Of a stretch of DNA of 37,988 nt, positions 1-7,072 are shown piece by piece (within the stretch, counting starts at the first letter, position 1; every line of letters begins with the position of its first letter). Where the stretch lies: positions 1 through 37,988 of the forward strand of contig CAYYSG010000004.1 of NCBI GenBank assembly GCA_964474375.1, given 5' to 3'. Position numbers and translations under genes: made by a program. The DNA comes from 2-01-FULL-33-17 sp964474375 (lineage in GTDB: Bacteria; Patescibacteriota; Minisyncoccia; Phycocordibacterales; UBA9973). The notes beneath the pieces were generated by a model. That model had not been told where the DNA came from. It saw only the letters and a program-made list of their open reading frames with translations, and made no database searches.

Positions 1-45
1 GTTCCCGCTCCTGCGAAAGCAAAGCAGGAGGCCATGCCGCTATGA
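1..45 (+). CDS. C-terminal tail of the DNA methyltransferase cut by the window ends
   Basis: Reading from base 1 gives VPAPAKAKQEAMPL and then a TGA at 43-45 that overlaps the ATG of the RusA gene (ATGA). The last codons of the window read MFVP in the matching frame once the shared 7-base end GTTCCCG is merged. The short Pro/Ala/Lys tail is normal for the end of a phage beta-class methyltransferase. It is therefore the end of the gene that starts at 37,242. Confidence 0.75.
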   Translation, partial: VPAPAKAKQEAMPL

Positions 46-479
46 ACCAGATCGCCCAAATCCGCGAAGGTTTCACATTCGAGATTCCCGGCACTCCGGT
101 TGCCAAGATGCGTCCGCGCTTTACCCGCAACGGCTACGCCTACACCGCCGCACCGACGCGGGCTTATGAACGGCACGTCGCTGAAACCGCGCAACTCGCC
201 ATGCTAACCGCCAAGCGCAAGACCACCACAGCCGCCGTATCCGTCGCCCTAAGCCTTTATTTTCCCATTCCTGAATCGTGGTCGAAAAAGAAAAAGGCCC
301 TCGCTCTTACAGGTGAAGTTATTCCGACCTCGGTCGATATCGACAACGTAGCCAAGAGCATTTTGGACGGCTGCAACGGGGTTGTCTTTAACGACGACGG
401 CCAAGTGGTCGAACTGTACGTCTCCAAACGCTACGGCGCGGAAGCCAAGGCCCGTGTTTTTGTGAAAGAGATCCAATGA
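42..479 (+). CDS. rusA: RusA-family Holliday junction resolvase
   Basis: The 145-residue product matches RusA-type crossover junction endodeoxyribonucleases in length and layout. It has an N-terminal PVAKMRPRFTR strand and the acidic signature VDIDNVAKSILDGCNGVVFNDDGQV at about residues 97-121, which carries the metal-binding aspartates. The family cuts four-way DNA junctions as a dimer; in phages it resolves recombination or replication intermediates before packaging. The ATG overlaps the TGA of the upstream methyltransferase, and the stop overlaps the next start, so it is translationally coupled in the rightward replication block. Confidence 0.92.
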   Translation: MNQIAQIREGFTFEIPGTPVAKMRPRFTRNGYAYTAAPTRAYERHVAETAQLAMLTAKRKTTTAAVSVALSLYFPIPESWSKKKKALALTGEVIPTSVDIDNVAKSILDGCNGVVFNDDGQVVELYVSKRYGAEAKARVFVKEIQ

Positions 480-784
480 AACACCCCAAAGACCTCACCG
501 GCCTGTTCTTCGGCGGGTTGGAAGTCATCAAACCGGCCGGCAGGGATCGCAACTACAACCCCATGTGGGAATGTCTCTGCGGGTGCGGCCAGACCAAGCT
601 TGTGCGCCGCTGCAACCTCATTGGCGGGCATACGAAAAGCTGCGGCTGCATGACCAAGCAAAAGCAGTCCGAGGCGATGAAACGGATTCGGGCCGAGAAG
701 GCTGCGGCGAAGAAAAACCAGCCCGTCAAATACTACGGCGCGAACCTAGACGACGCGCTCGATAGCCTGGGGGATTTGTCATGA
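476..784 (+). CDS. Small zinc-binding-like phage protein
   Basis: This 102-residue protein carries a cysteine pattern (WECLCGCGQTKLVRRCNLIGG, then SCGC) seen at the N-terminus of many phage HNH/AP2 proteins and in stand-alone small phage proteins. The four or five cysteines between about residues 33 and 59 probably bind zinc. The C-terminal third is Lys/Ala/Glu rich. Start and stop both overlap neighbours by ATGA. There is no HNH or AP2 core, so I assign no nuclease activity; function unknown. Confidence 0.75.
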   Translation: MKHPKDLTGLFFGGLEVIKPAGRDRNYNPMWECLCGCGQTKLVRRCNLIGGHTKSCGCMTKQKQSEAMKRIRAEKAAAKKNQPVKYYGANLDDALDSLGDLS

Positions 785-1095
785 CCCGCGACTGTCTCCT
801 AACCGGCGACACCCTCGTCAGACCCTTGCACGCCATAGCGATAGAGGTGTGTGAGAAGTACGAACTGACGCTGGACCAGCTTCAATGCCACCGCCGCCAC
901 CGTTTCCTTGTGCTTGCCCGCCAAGAGTTCTGCTACCGCGCCAAGAACGAGGCCAGGGCGAGCTTTCCGCAGATCGGGCACTTCCTCGGCGGACGCCACC
1001 ACACCACCATCATGCACGCCTGTGAAGCTTACGAAGGCGACATGTGGGCCGCAAACCAGCAGGGGGAAGCCAATGGCGCGAATCAGAACGGTTAA
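781..1095 (+). CDS. Stand-alone DnaA domain IV-like DNA-binding protein
   Basis: This 104-residue protein resembles the C-terminal DNA-binding domain of DnaA. The stretch from about residue 43 to 82 contains LARQEFCYRAKN, FPQIGHFLGGRHHTTIMHA and a following helix, matching the DnaA signature in which GGRDHTTVLHA contacts the DnaA box. The AAA+ motor of full DnaA is absent. Its place directly before the replication-protein gene suggests it marks the phage origin or diverts the host DnaA system; that role is inference. The start overlaps the upstream stop (ATGA). Confidence 0.8.
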   Translation: MTRDCLLTGDTLVRPLHAIAIEVCEKYELTLDQLQCHRRHRFLVLARQEFCYRAKNEARASFPQIGHFLGGRHHTTIMHACEAYEGDMWAANQQGEANGANQNG

Positions 1096-2341
1096 GCCCG
1101 CGTTTTTCCGCCATCGCCGCCTGTATGTAGCCGAGCAGGAAAGCGGTTTCCCCTTGCGCGTGGCGTTCGCTGGGTTGTGGACGTGCGCCGACCGTGAAGG
1201 GCGGTTTGCGTGGGAGCCGGAAGAACTGAAGCTGGACTGCCTTCCGTATGATGATGTGGACTTTTCACGCGTGCTCGACGCGTTAGCCACGCGTGGCTTC
1301 ATCGTGAAGTACGCGTACCAGGGCCGTCTTTTCGGCGCGGTTCCAAGCTTCAAGGACCACCAAGTCATCAATAACAAGGAATCCCTGTCAAAACTTCCGC
1401 CCTTTGAAGAAAGAGACGAAGAAACAGATACTTGCACGCGTGAGCCTCGCGTAGTGCACGCGACCGCCACGCGTGAAGTGAATACTCAAGGGGAAGGGAA
1501 GGGAAGGGAACAGGAAGGGAAGGGAACTGAGATACCTCCTTCGGAGGGCGCTGACGCGCCGCTGAAGGAAAGGATTTTTGGCCCCGCTCTCGACTGGCTT
1601 GCCAAGCAATCGGGGAAGGACGCCAAGAAACTCCGCCCTCTCGTTGGCCGATGGTGTTCGAACCACGGCGACGGCCCGACCTTGGACGCTATCAGCGCCG
1701 CCGCCAAGAACGCCCCGCTTGACCCGATCCCGTACATCGAACGTGTTTTAAAACCAAAGGTTCCCCATGGAAAACCTACCGCACAACAGGCCGCTACTGC
1801 TCAGTTCGAAGGACTCGCCCGCGCTCTCAACGTTGGCCCGATGGGAGCCACAGAACCCGAGCCCCTTGGCGAAGGACGAACTATCGACGGTGATTGCCGA
1901 CCTGTCGGAAGCGATGAAACCCGCGACAACTCAGCAATACGCTCAGGCGATGGTGGCACTGATCGAGTTCGCGGCGGCGTTCGGCATACCGTGCCAGGAA
2001 CCGGACGCGGTGCAGAAAATCTACCACGAGACGCTGAAGCACCTGCCGGCCGATCTGCTGAACACGGCGATAGCGCGGGTCAAAAAAACGTGGGTATGGG
2101 GCAACCGGATGCCGTTCCCAGCGGACATAGCCAATCAGGTCAAGGACGATTACGCCAAGCGGCGGTCGCTGCTCTCGCGGGCGCAAGTGGCGATGCTGAA
2201 AGCCCCGGAAACCAACGGGCAGAAGAACGTGATTTCAGCGGAACGGTGGGAGGAACTACGCCGCACTTTGCGGGCCGTCCCCAAGACGATGGCTATGACC
2301 AAATCCCCGCGTGTCTCGACAAACGACGGGCCACCGCTTGA
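1073..2341 (+). CDS. Phage replication initiator-like protein
   Basis: The start is ATG at 1,073 with a strong GGGGGA ribosome site and a 23-base overlap with the DnaA-like gene. Residues 1-110 (MARIRTVKPAFF, LRVAFAGLWTCADREGRF, GRLFGAVPSFKDHQVINN) match the winged-helix N-terminal domain common in phage replication (O/DnaT-like) proteins. A charged linker and a helical domain follow to about residue 255. From about 1,840 on, the frame stays open to 2,341 but reads as a Gly/Arg/Asp-rich low-complexity tail while the gene at 1,767 takes over in the next frame. The true end may therefore be earlier, or the two frames may be joined by a frameshift. Confidence 0.72.
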   Translation: MARIRTVKPAFFRHRRLYVAEQESGFPLRVAFAGLWTCADREGRFAWEPEELKLDCLPYDDVDFSRVLDALATRGFIVKYAYQGRLFGAVPSFKDHQVINNKESLSKLPPFEERDEETDTCTREPRVVHATATREVNTQGEGKGREQEGKGTEIPPSEGADAPLKERIFGPALDWLAKQSGKDAKKLRPLVGRWCSNHGDGPTLDAISAAAKNAPLDPIPYIERVLKPKVPHGKPTAQQAATAQFEGLARALNVGPMGATEPEPLGEGRTIDGDCRPVGSDETRDNSAIRSGDGGTDRVRGGVRHTVPGTGRGAENLPRDAEAPAGRSAEHGDSAGQKNVGMGQPDAVPSGHSQSGQGRLRQAAVAALAGASGDAESPGNQRAEERDFSGTVGGTTPHFAGRPQDDGYDQIPACLDKRRATA

Positions 2342-2405
2342 AGAACCCACGCCCGAAGAACTTGAATCCCTGAAACGCGCCTTTATCGCGCAGTGTGAGG
2401 AGTGA
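1767..2405 (+). CDS. Replication-module protein (helicase-loader-like, unassigned)
   Basis: The ATG at 1,767 has an AAAGG site 6 bases upstream and lies inside the end of the preceding frame. The 212-residue product has a helical region (QQYAQAMVALIEFAAAFGIP, YHETLKHLPADLLNTAIARV, WGNRMPFPADIANQVKDDY) of the sort seen in phage proteins coded just after the initiator, where helicase loaders are expected. I see no Walker motif. The first 35 residues are Pro/Ser rich and could be untranslated if a later start is used. The TGA overlaps the next gene. Confidence 0.7.
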   Translation: MENLPHNRPLLLSSKDSPALSTLARWEPQNPSPLAKDELSTVIADLSEAMKPATTQQYAQAMVALIEFAAAFGIPCQEPDAVQKIYHETLKHLPADLLNTAIARVKKTWVWGNRMPFPADIANQVKDDYAKRRSLLSRAQVAMLKAPETNGQKNVISAERWEELRRTLRAVPKTMAMTKSPRVSTNDGPPLEEPTPEELESLKRAFIAQCEE

Positions 2406-2407
2406 TG

Positions 2408-2815
2408 ATGACACCGAAAGAAGCCGCCGAAAAACTGAACGGCAACCAGTATCGAAGCGAGGGAACGCCCGACCTGTTCAAGGCCATGAAAGCCGCGGGA
2501 CTAGTTGTGATTTACGGGGCGTCCGATGACCTCATGGAGATCGAGGGGGCCGCGTCTGACGAAATCGGGGCATACGGCGGCGGCACGGCCTATTTTACGC
2601 GGGAGGGGCTGTATCGTGCCCGCTGCGAGGATGATGATTGCCCGCACGAAATGGAAAAGCGCGACCAGTGTGCAACGGTCGAGGCAAAATGGGACGACGG
2701 CGGATTTTCGTGGCGCTACGAGACGATCATCCCGCATGAAAAATTCATCATCTACGAGGACGACGAGCCGTATTGCGAAGGCATTGTGTTTGCCCTGAAG
2801 GACGTGCCCGCATGA
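2408..2815 (+). CDS. Conserved phage hypothetical protein
   Basis: This acidic 135-residue protein has the pattern GLVVIYGASDDLMEIEGAASDEIGAYGGG followed by a Cys-containing stretch (ARCEDDDCPHEME). It belongs to a widespread family of small early phage and prophage proteins of unknown function. Three starts are possible (GTG 2,402, ATG 2,405, ATG 2,408); a GAGGAG site at 2,397-2,402 best fits ATG 2,408. The stop overlaps the next ATG. Confidence 0.7.
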   Translation: MTPKEAAEKLNGNQYRSEGTPDLFKAMKAAGLVVIYGASDDLMEIEGAASDEIGAYGGGTAYFTREGLYRARCEDDDCPHEMEKRDQCATVEAKWDDGGFSWRYETIIPHEKFIIYEDDEPYCEGIVFALKDVPA

Positions 2816-3027
2816 CCCTCTCCACCGAAATGGAACTGCGCGCGGCGGTCGCTCTGGCCCGCGCCGCTATCAGGGCAATGCGTGAACCGACTGAGGAAAT
2901 GGTGGCCGCTTATATGTCCGCGCTTGAACACCGTGCCGACCCAAAGAAAGAACCTTGGCACAAAGTCAAAATGATGAAGCGGTGGAAAGCCATGATCGAC
3001 GCCGCCTCACCCCCGGAGGAAGCATGA
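2812..3027 (+). CDS. Small phage protein with MREPTEEM motif
   Basis: The 71-residue product begins MTLSTEMELRAAVALARAA and contains AMREPTEEMVAAYMSA and WKAMIDAA. Short early phage proteins of unknown function often carry this arrangement. ATG overlaps the previous TGA (ATGA), and the stop overlaps the next ATG. No catalytic motif is visible. Confidence 0.7.
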   Translation: MTLSTEMELRAAVALARAAIRAMREPTEEMVAAYMSALEHRADPKKEPWHKVKMMKRWKAMIDAASPPEEA

Positions 3028-3368
3028 GCACCACAACGGGTTCGCCGCGAAACATTGTTAATCGTGAAACACAGGAACACCCCATGACCGAACCAAAGAC
3101 GCCCAAAACAGAAATTATGTACGTGTTCGAGGATTGGCCCACGCGCATTGCAAACGACGTTCTTTCGGTGGCCGTGCCCGTCGTCTTGATGGGCATCGGC
3201 GTTTGGCTGGAAAGCGGCGCAATGCAGTGGTTTGGCTTCATACTGGCGTCCCTGTGGGTCATCGGGCGCGTCAAGAACACCGCTGAAAAATACCGCATGA
3301 CACCGCAGGAAGCGGCCAACCGCATTGCCGAACGGTTCGGTGTTTTTGCTGAGCGTGGGGAGAAGTAG
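3024..3368 (+). CDS. Small membrane protein, two predicted TM helices
   Basis: ATG at 3,024 follows a near-perfect GGAGGA site and overlaps the upstream stop. The 114-residue product has hydrophobic stretches VLSVAVPVVLMGIGVWL and MQWFGFILASLWVIG, then a charged tail with a small helix (TPQEAANRIAERFG). A second start at 3,084 (AGGAA site) would give a shorter form with the same membrane part. An early-gene role such as superinfection exclusion is possible but unsupported. Confidence 0.65.
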   Translation: MSTTTGSPRNIVNRETQEHPMTEPKTPKTEIMYVFEDWPTRIANDVLSVAVPVVLMGIGVWLESGAMQWFGFILASLWVIGRVKNTAEKYRMTPQEAANRIAERFGVFAERGEK

Positions 3369-3371
3369 GCC

Positions 3372-3491
3372 ATGACACGCAGACAAGTACCAGACCGCCG
3401 CACCGGGCCTAAGTGCAGGAGAGAGGAATGCGATGATGTTGCCCCATATTCCCGCCGCGTGCTTAAGGGGCGCAGCGGCGCAAGCATTTAG
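3372..3491 (+). CDS. Tiny basic protein (39 aa)
   Basis: A short frame begins MTRRQVPDRRTGPKCRREEC and ends in TAG at 3,489-3,491. It starts 3 bases after the previous stop, with GGGGAGAAGTAGG just upstream. It is rich in Arg and has two cysteines. It may be a real accessory peptide or chance. Confidence 0.35.
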   Translation: MTRRQVPDRRTGPKCRREECDDVAPYSRRVLKGRSGASI

Positions 3492-3544
3492 CCCCAAATT
3501 CAGGCAGGCCACAGATTAACAACTGACTAGTGGAGAGTACCAAC

Positions 3545-3745
3545 ATGACGACGATTAACCGCCTCGGCGGACAGACCAAAGAACAACGCCCCCTGACCCC
3601 CTACGAGCGCGGCCAGATCCTCACCCACTACCCGACCGTAGGCCCGCGTGAAATGGCCCGCCGCCTTCACCGCACCCCGGAGAGCGTGAAGCAGCATTGG
3701 AAGCGAATGCGCGCGGAGGCGAGAGAAGCGCAATACGCCGCTTGA
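3545..3745 (+). CDS. Small helix-turn-helix protein, candidate late regulator
   Basis: The 66-residue protein has a homeodomain-type HTH look: LTPYERGQILTHYPTVGPREMARRLHR forms two helices and TPESVKQHWKRMRAEAREA a recognition helix. ATG 3,545 has GGAGAG 9 bases upstream; an in-frame GTG at 3,530 would place the start inside that site, so I reject it. It lies alone between the replication block and the terminase region, where phages often code the activator or antiterminator of late genes. That role is inferred from position only. Confidence 0.65.
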   Translation: MTTINRLGGQTKEQRPLTPYERGQILTHYPTVGPREMARRLHRTPESVKQHWKRMRAEAREAQYAA

Positions 3746-3804
3746 CAATCCGTGGTGTCAGGGTCTTCTGAAATGGGGTCGTTCAACTCAAAGAGTTACG
3801 CCCC

Positions 3805-4056
3805 ATGGCCCAACGTGAATCTGACCGCTACTTTGACCAGCTAGAGCGCAAGCCACGCGCCAAAGAAGCGCACCGCCAATCCAAAGAAACATACACCCTG
3901 CACAAGAAGCGCCAAGCCGCGCTGAGTAACCTGACCAATGGCGGCTTCCTTGTGCCGAAGCCGGAAGTCCTGAAAGAAGGGCTCCAAGAACTGCGCGAAG
4001 TCGGCCACGCCAAAGCCGATAAGGTCGCCCAAATCCGCCGCCGCCTGAAAACCTAA
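3805..4056 (+). CDS. Small basic hypothetical protein upstream of terminase
   Basis: This 83-residue, Lys/Arg/Gln-rich protein is mostly helical (FDQLERKPRAKEAHRQ, KKRQAALSNLTNGG, ADKVAQIRRRLKT). I do not recognise a family. It sits in front of the terminase genes and could be DNA-binding. The gap before it (3,746-3,804) contains the small hairpin AACTC-AAA-GAGTT at 3,785-3,797 and a TTGACA hexamer at 3,742-3,747, for which I find no convincing -10 partner. Confidence 0.6.
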   Translation: MAQRESDRYFDQLERKPRAKEAHRQSKETYTLHKKRQAALSNLTNGGFLVPKPEVLKEGLQELREVGHAKADKVAQIRRRLKT

Positions 4057-4074
4057 AGTAGTTGGGGAAAAGGT

Positions 4075-4368
4075 ATGGGCGCGCGAGGTCCAAAACCCGG
4101 AACGTCACGCGTCGGCGGTCGCCAGAAGGGCACGCCGAACAAAATGACCACGCTTGCCAAGGATGCCATCGCCCAAGCGGCTGAGGGCCTTGGTGGAACA
4201 GATCGCCTCATCAAGTGGGCAAAGTCCGACGAACAGAACGAACGCGTGTTCTGGGGGCAAATCTACACAAAGCTTCTGCCGCTGCAACTGACCGGGGCAG
4301 ACGGCGGCGCGATGCAGCACGAACACAAAGCAACGGTGGAATTTGTCCGTCCGGCTAAGGATTCCTGA
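4075..4368 (+). CDS. Small terminase-associated protein (candidate small subunit)
   Basis: The 97-residue product starts with a Gly/Pro/Lys-rich arm (MGARGPKPGTSRVGGRQKGTPNK). It continues with a helical part and KLLPLQLTGADGG, the layout of short proteins coded directly before phage large terminase genes. These are often annotated as small terminase subunit or DNA-binding packaging protein. It overlaps the large-subunit gene by 26 bases. The assignment rests on this pattern and on position. Confidence 0.6.
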   Translation: MGARGPKPGTSRVGGRQKGTPNKMTTLAKDAIAQAAEGLGGTDRLIKWAKSDEQNERVFWGQIYTKLLPLQLTGADGGAMQHEHKATVEFVRPAKDS

Positions 4369-5620
4369 AGCCTATGAGTTCCTTTGGACGCCATCGCGCT
4401 ACAAGGCCATCTACGGCGGTCGCGGGTCGGCGAAGTCTCATAGCGTGGCCGGGAAGTACGTCATCGAGGGCTTTGAAAGCACGCAGCGGTTTCTCTGCTG
4501 TCGTGAGCGGCAAAACTCCATTGGTGATTCGGTCAAACAACTCCTTGACGACAAGATCGGGGAGGCTGGTTTGACGGACTTTTACACCAGCACAAAGACC
4601 GAGATTGTCGGCCGGAATGGGACGCGGTTCCTGTTCTCCGGCCTGCATGACCAAACGGCGGACAGCCTGAAGTCGAAAGAAGGCGTGACGCGGTGTTGGG
4701 TGGAAGAAGCCCACAGCGTATCCCAGCGGTCGTTGGACATTCTCATGCCCACGATCCGCACGCCTGGGTCTGAAATCACCTTTACGTGGAACCCGGACAC
4801 CGAATTTGACCCGGTAGACATGATGTTCCGGGGCAAGCACGTACCGCCCAACGCCATCGTCCGGCGCGTCTCATGGCGGGACAATCCGTGGTTCCCCGAA
4901 GTCCTCCGTCAACAGATGGAGTTTGACCAAAAGACGGACCCGCAAAAGGCCGCGCACGTTTGGGACGGGGAGTATCAGGCCGCACCGAAGGGGGCGTATT
5001 TCGCTGAATTGCTGGCAACCGCGCGCCTTGAGCGCCGCATCGGGCACATTCCCGCCGAACCCTTACTGGAAACCCACGTTGGCTTTGACTTGGGCAACGG
5101 GCCGAACATGTGTCTCGTGTTCACACAGTGGATCGGCAAAGAGGTCCGCATCGTCGAGACGCTGGCCGGCAATGACGAGGCTGCGTCTGAGGGCTGGCCC
5201 TGGTACATCCGCGAACTGAAGCGCCGCAAGTACGTGTACGGCAAGATCATCCTGCCGCATGACGCCCGCATTCGCCAAAGATCGACCGGGAAGGGTGACG
5301 AAGCCGCGCTGATCGAAGCCGGGTTTAACACCACGGTCGTTCCGAGAATGGACCCTGGCGAACGCGTGAAGCTGATTCAACGCTTCCTGCCGTCTTGCTG
5401 GATTGACGAGAACAAGTGCGCTGATGGTCTCCGGTCGTGGAAGTCCTATTGCGAGGACTACGACGAGAAACTGCGTATCTCACGCGGTCCGCTGCACAAC
5501 TGGGCCTCGCACTATTCGGACGCATTGGGCCACGTCGCCCAGGCCTACGAAATGCCCCGCAAAGAAGAACCCACGCCCTACCGCCCGCGCTATCAGGGAA
5601 AAGCATCATGGATGGCATGA
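4343..5620 (+). CDS. terL: Terminase large subunit
   Basis: The 425-residue packaging motor has an N-terminal ATPase with Walker A GGRGSAKS (residues 25-32), a CRERQNSIGDSVKQLL adenine-binding region and Walker B CWVEEAH (118-124). The C-terminal nuclease domain begins at about residue 245 with HVGFDLGNGPN, its first metal-binding aspartate, and has a further HNWASHYSDALGH. This is the Terminase_3/XtmB type. The start appears to be TTG at 4,343, overlapping the upstream gene, with GGTGGA close upstream. It pumps DNA into the prohead through the portal coded downstream. Confidence 0.95.
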   Translation: MSVRLRIPEAYEFLWTPSRYKAIYGGRGSAKSHSVAGKYVIEGFESTQRFLCCRERQNSIGDSVKQLLDDKIGEAGLTDFYTSTKTEIVGRNGTRFLFSGLHDQTADSLKSKEGVTRCWVEEAHSVSQRSLDILMPTIRTPGSEITFTWNPDTEFDPVDMMFRGKHVPPNAIVRRVSWRDNPWFPEVLRQQMEFDQKTDPQKAAHVWDGEYQAAPKGAYFAELLATARLERRIGHIPAEPLLETHVGFDLGNGPNMCLVFTQWIGKEVRIVETLAGNDEAASEGWPWYIRELKRRKYVYGKIILPHDARIRQRSTGKGDEAALIEAGFNTTVVPRMDPGERVKLIQRFLPSCWIDENKCADGLRSWKSYCEDYDEKLRISRGPLHNWASHYSDALGHVAQAYEMPRKEEPTPYRPRYQGKASWMA

Positions 5621-5814
5621 AGATCATTTGGACTAGCGGCCCGCTTTATAACGTCGAGAAAGACTGCATGTGCGTCGATGTTCACATGCAGTTCGGCGAC
5701 GACTTGAAGGTGGCAACGGTTTCCATCGCTGATGATGGCGCTATTGATCCAGAACGCCACCTGCTTCCTGCGATCTACGCCCTTCTCTCTGCTTTTCGTG
5801 ATGGGGTGCCGTGA
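5608..5814 (+). CDS. Small hypothetical protein
   Basis: The 68-residue protein (MDGMKIIWTSGPLYNVEKDC...) is coupled to the terminase stop (ATGGCATGA) and has AGGGA upstream. It reads as a compact alpha/beta protein with VATVSIADDGAIDPERHLLPA. A second ATG at 5,617 is possible. I recognise no family. It overlaps the next start by GTGA. Confidence 0.6.
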   Translation: MDGMKIIWTSGPLYNVEKDCMCVDVHMQFGDDLKVATVSIADDGAIDPERHLLPAIYALLSAFRDGVP

Positions 5815-6884
5815 TCGATGGCATGAGCCACCCGTTAGAGGACACCATCGGCCCGACCATTGGCCGCATCACCGCATGGCAGCATGTGGAGCGGACCAAC
5901 TTTGCCCTAAAGCATATCCCCGATGAGACATGGCCGACGATTGGCATTCTCAATGGCAAGTATGAGGGGTTTCGCGGGGTTATCGTCGGTGGCGGGCCTT
6001 CGATCGATTGGGAATTGATTAAGCAGGAAGCCGACGCCCGCGACCGTGGGGAGCCTGTGCGCATCTTCGCCCCGAACCGCTCACATGACGCCTGTATCGC
6101 GCATGGGATTATCCCCGACTACGGCGTTCTCATGGACCCGAGCGAACACGTTGTGGATTACATCACACCCCGTGATGACGTGGTGTATCTCATTGCAACG
6201 GGTGTTCATTGGAAGGTTCTAAAGAAGTTTCTCGGCTCCCGCGCGATGTTCTGGACGCCGCTTTACGACGTTGACGCGGCTGACATGAAAGCAGTCGTAG
6301 AGGCCAACCCAGGCCGACCGATTACGTTCATTTCAGGCGGCTCTACGGTGGGCTTGCGGCTTATCAACATTCTGATGGGCTGGGGCATGTCGCCGCATCT
6401 TCATGGCTTCGATAGCGCCTATGCGCCGGGATCGAAGAAGCTTTACGCCTACGACAAGCCCGAGCAGACGACGGAGTTCTGCGACAGCACGATTGTGTCC
6501 AAGACGACACAGCGCCAACTGCGGTTCACGTCGAATCAGCACATGGCCCGACAGGCGATGGCGTTTGAAGGCTTTATGCACCGCCTTCCCGAAACGACGG
6601 TCAACGGCAAGTCCGCCCCGCAAGAAGTTGTCGTGCACGGCGACGGCCCGATTGCCTGGATGGCATGGCTGGACGGTGGTGAGTTGCTGCGTCACGCCAA
6701 CCCCGATGCGATGGCCGCGAAATACGGCACCACGCAATATTGGGACTATCAGGGCAATTGCATGTCGTTCGATCCCTTCGTGGATCTGAAGGCCCCGGAC
6801 CCTGAATACAACATCACGTTTCCGTTCTCATGCTTGACCAGCATCCCCGTGTCGTATGCCGACCCGATTGGAATAAGCCCATGA
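5811..6884 (+). CDS. DUF115/MptE-like protein
   Basis: Residues from about 55 to 115 match the 6-hydroxymethylpterin pyrophosphokinase MptE-like/DUF115 fold: GVIVGGGPSIDWEL, then FAPNRSHDACIAHGIIPDY and MDPSEHVVDYI, followed by FISGGSTVGLRLINILMGWG. DUF115 relatives include archaeal pterin enzymes and bacterial proteins linked to flagellin or surface glycosylation with nucleotide-sugar-like substrates. At 357 residues it is larger than MptE. It starts at GTG 5,811 (overlapping the upstream TGA) or ATG 5,823. It sits between terminase and portal, an unusual place for a metabolic-type enzyme; the substrate cannot be read from the sequence. Confidence 0.75.
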   Translation: MIDGMSHPLEDTIGPTIGRITAWQHVERTNFALKHIPDETWPTIGILNGKYEGFRGVIVGGGPSIDWELIKQEADARDRGEPVRIFAPNRSHDACIAHGIIPDYGVLMDPSEHVVDYITPRDDVVYLIATGVHWKVLKKFLGSRAMFWTPLYDVDAADMKAVVEANPGRPITFISGGSTVGLRLINILMGWGMSPHLHGFDSAYAPGSKKLYAYDKPEQTTEFCDSTIVSKTTQRQLRFTSNQHMARQAMAFEGFMHRLPETTVNGKSAPQEVVVHGDGPIAWMAWLDGGELLRHANPDAMAAKYGTTQYWDYQGNCMSFDPFVDLKAPDPEYNITFPFSCLTSIPVSYADPIGISP

Positions 6885-7072
6885 ATACCATCGTCATTCT
6901 CACCCCCGGCGAACTTCACGCCATGGAGGCCAACGGCGGCGTCCATTGGGACAACATCCGCGCGCGTCTGATCGAAAAGGGCGTGGCCGAGGACGTGATT
7001 AACCGTTGCGTCCAGGCCGAGCCGACACCTGCCGGACTTCAGCTTGAATTTGAGGGCACCGAAAATGGCTGA
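6881..7072 (+). CDS. Small hypothetical protein before portal
   Basis: ATG 6,881 overlaps the upstream TGA. The 63-residue product (MNTIVILTPGELHAMEANGG...) has a helical middle (IRARLIEKGVAEDVINRCVQ) and an acidic end. I recognise no family. Its end overlaps the start of the portal gene by 8 bases, so the two are probably translated together. Confidence 0.6.
   Translation: MNTIVILTPGELHAMEANGGVHWDNIRARLIEKGVAEDVINRCVQAEPTPAGLQLEFEGTENG

Noticed and set aside
3742..3747. TTGACA hexamer as a late promoter
   Set aside because: It overlaps a stop codon and has no credible -10 sequence at 16-18 bp.
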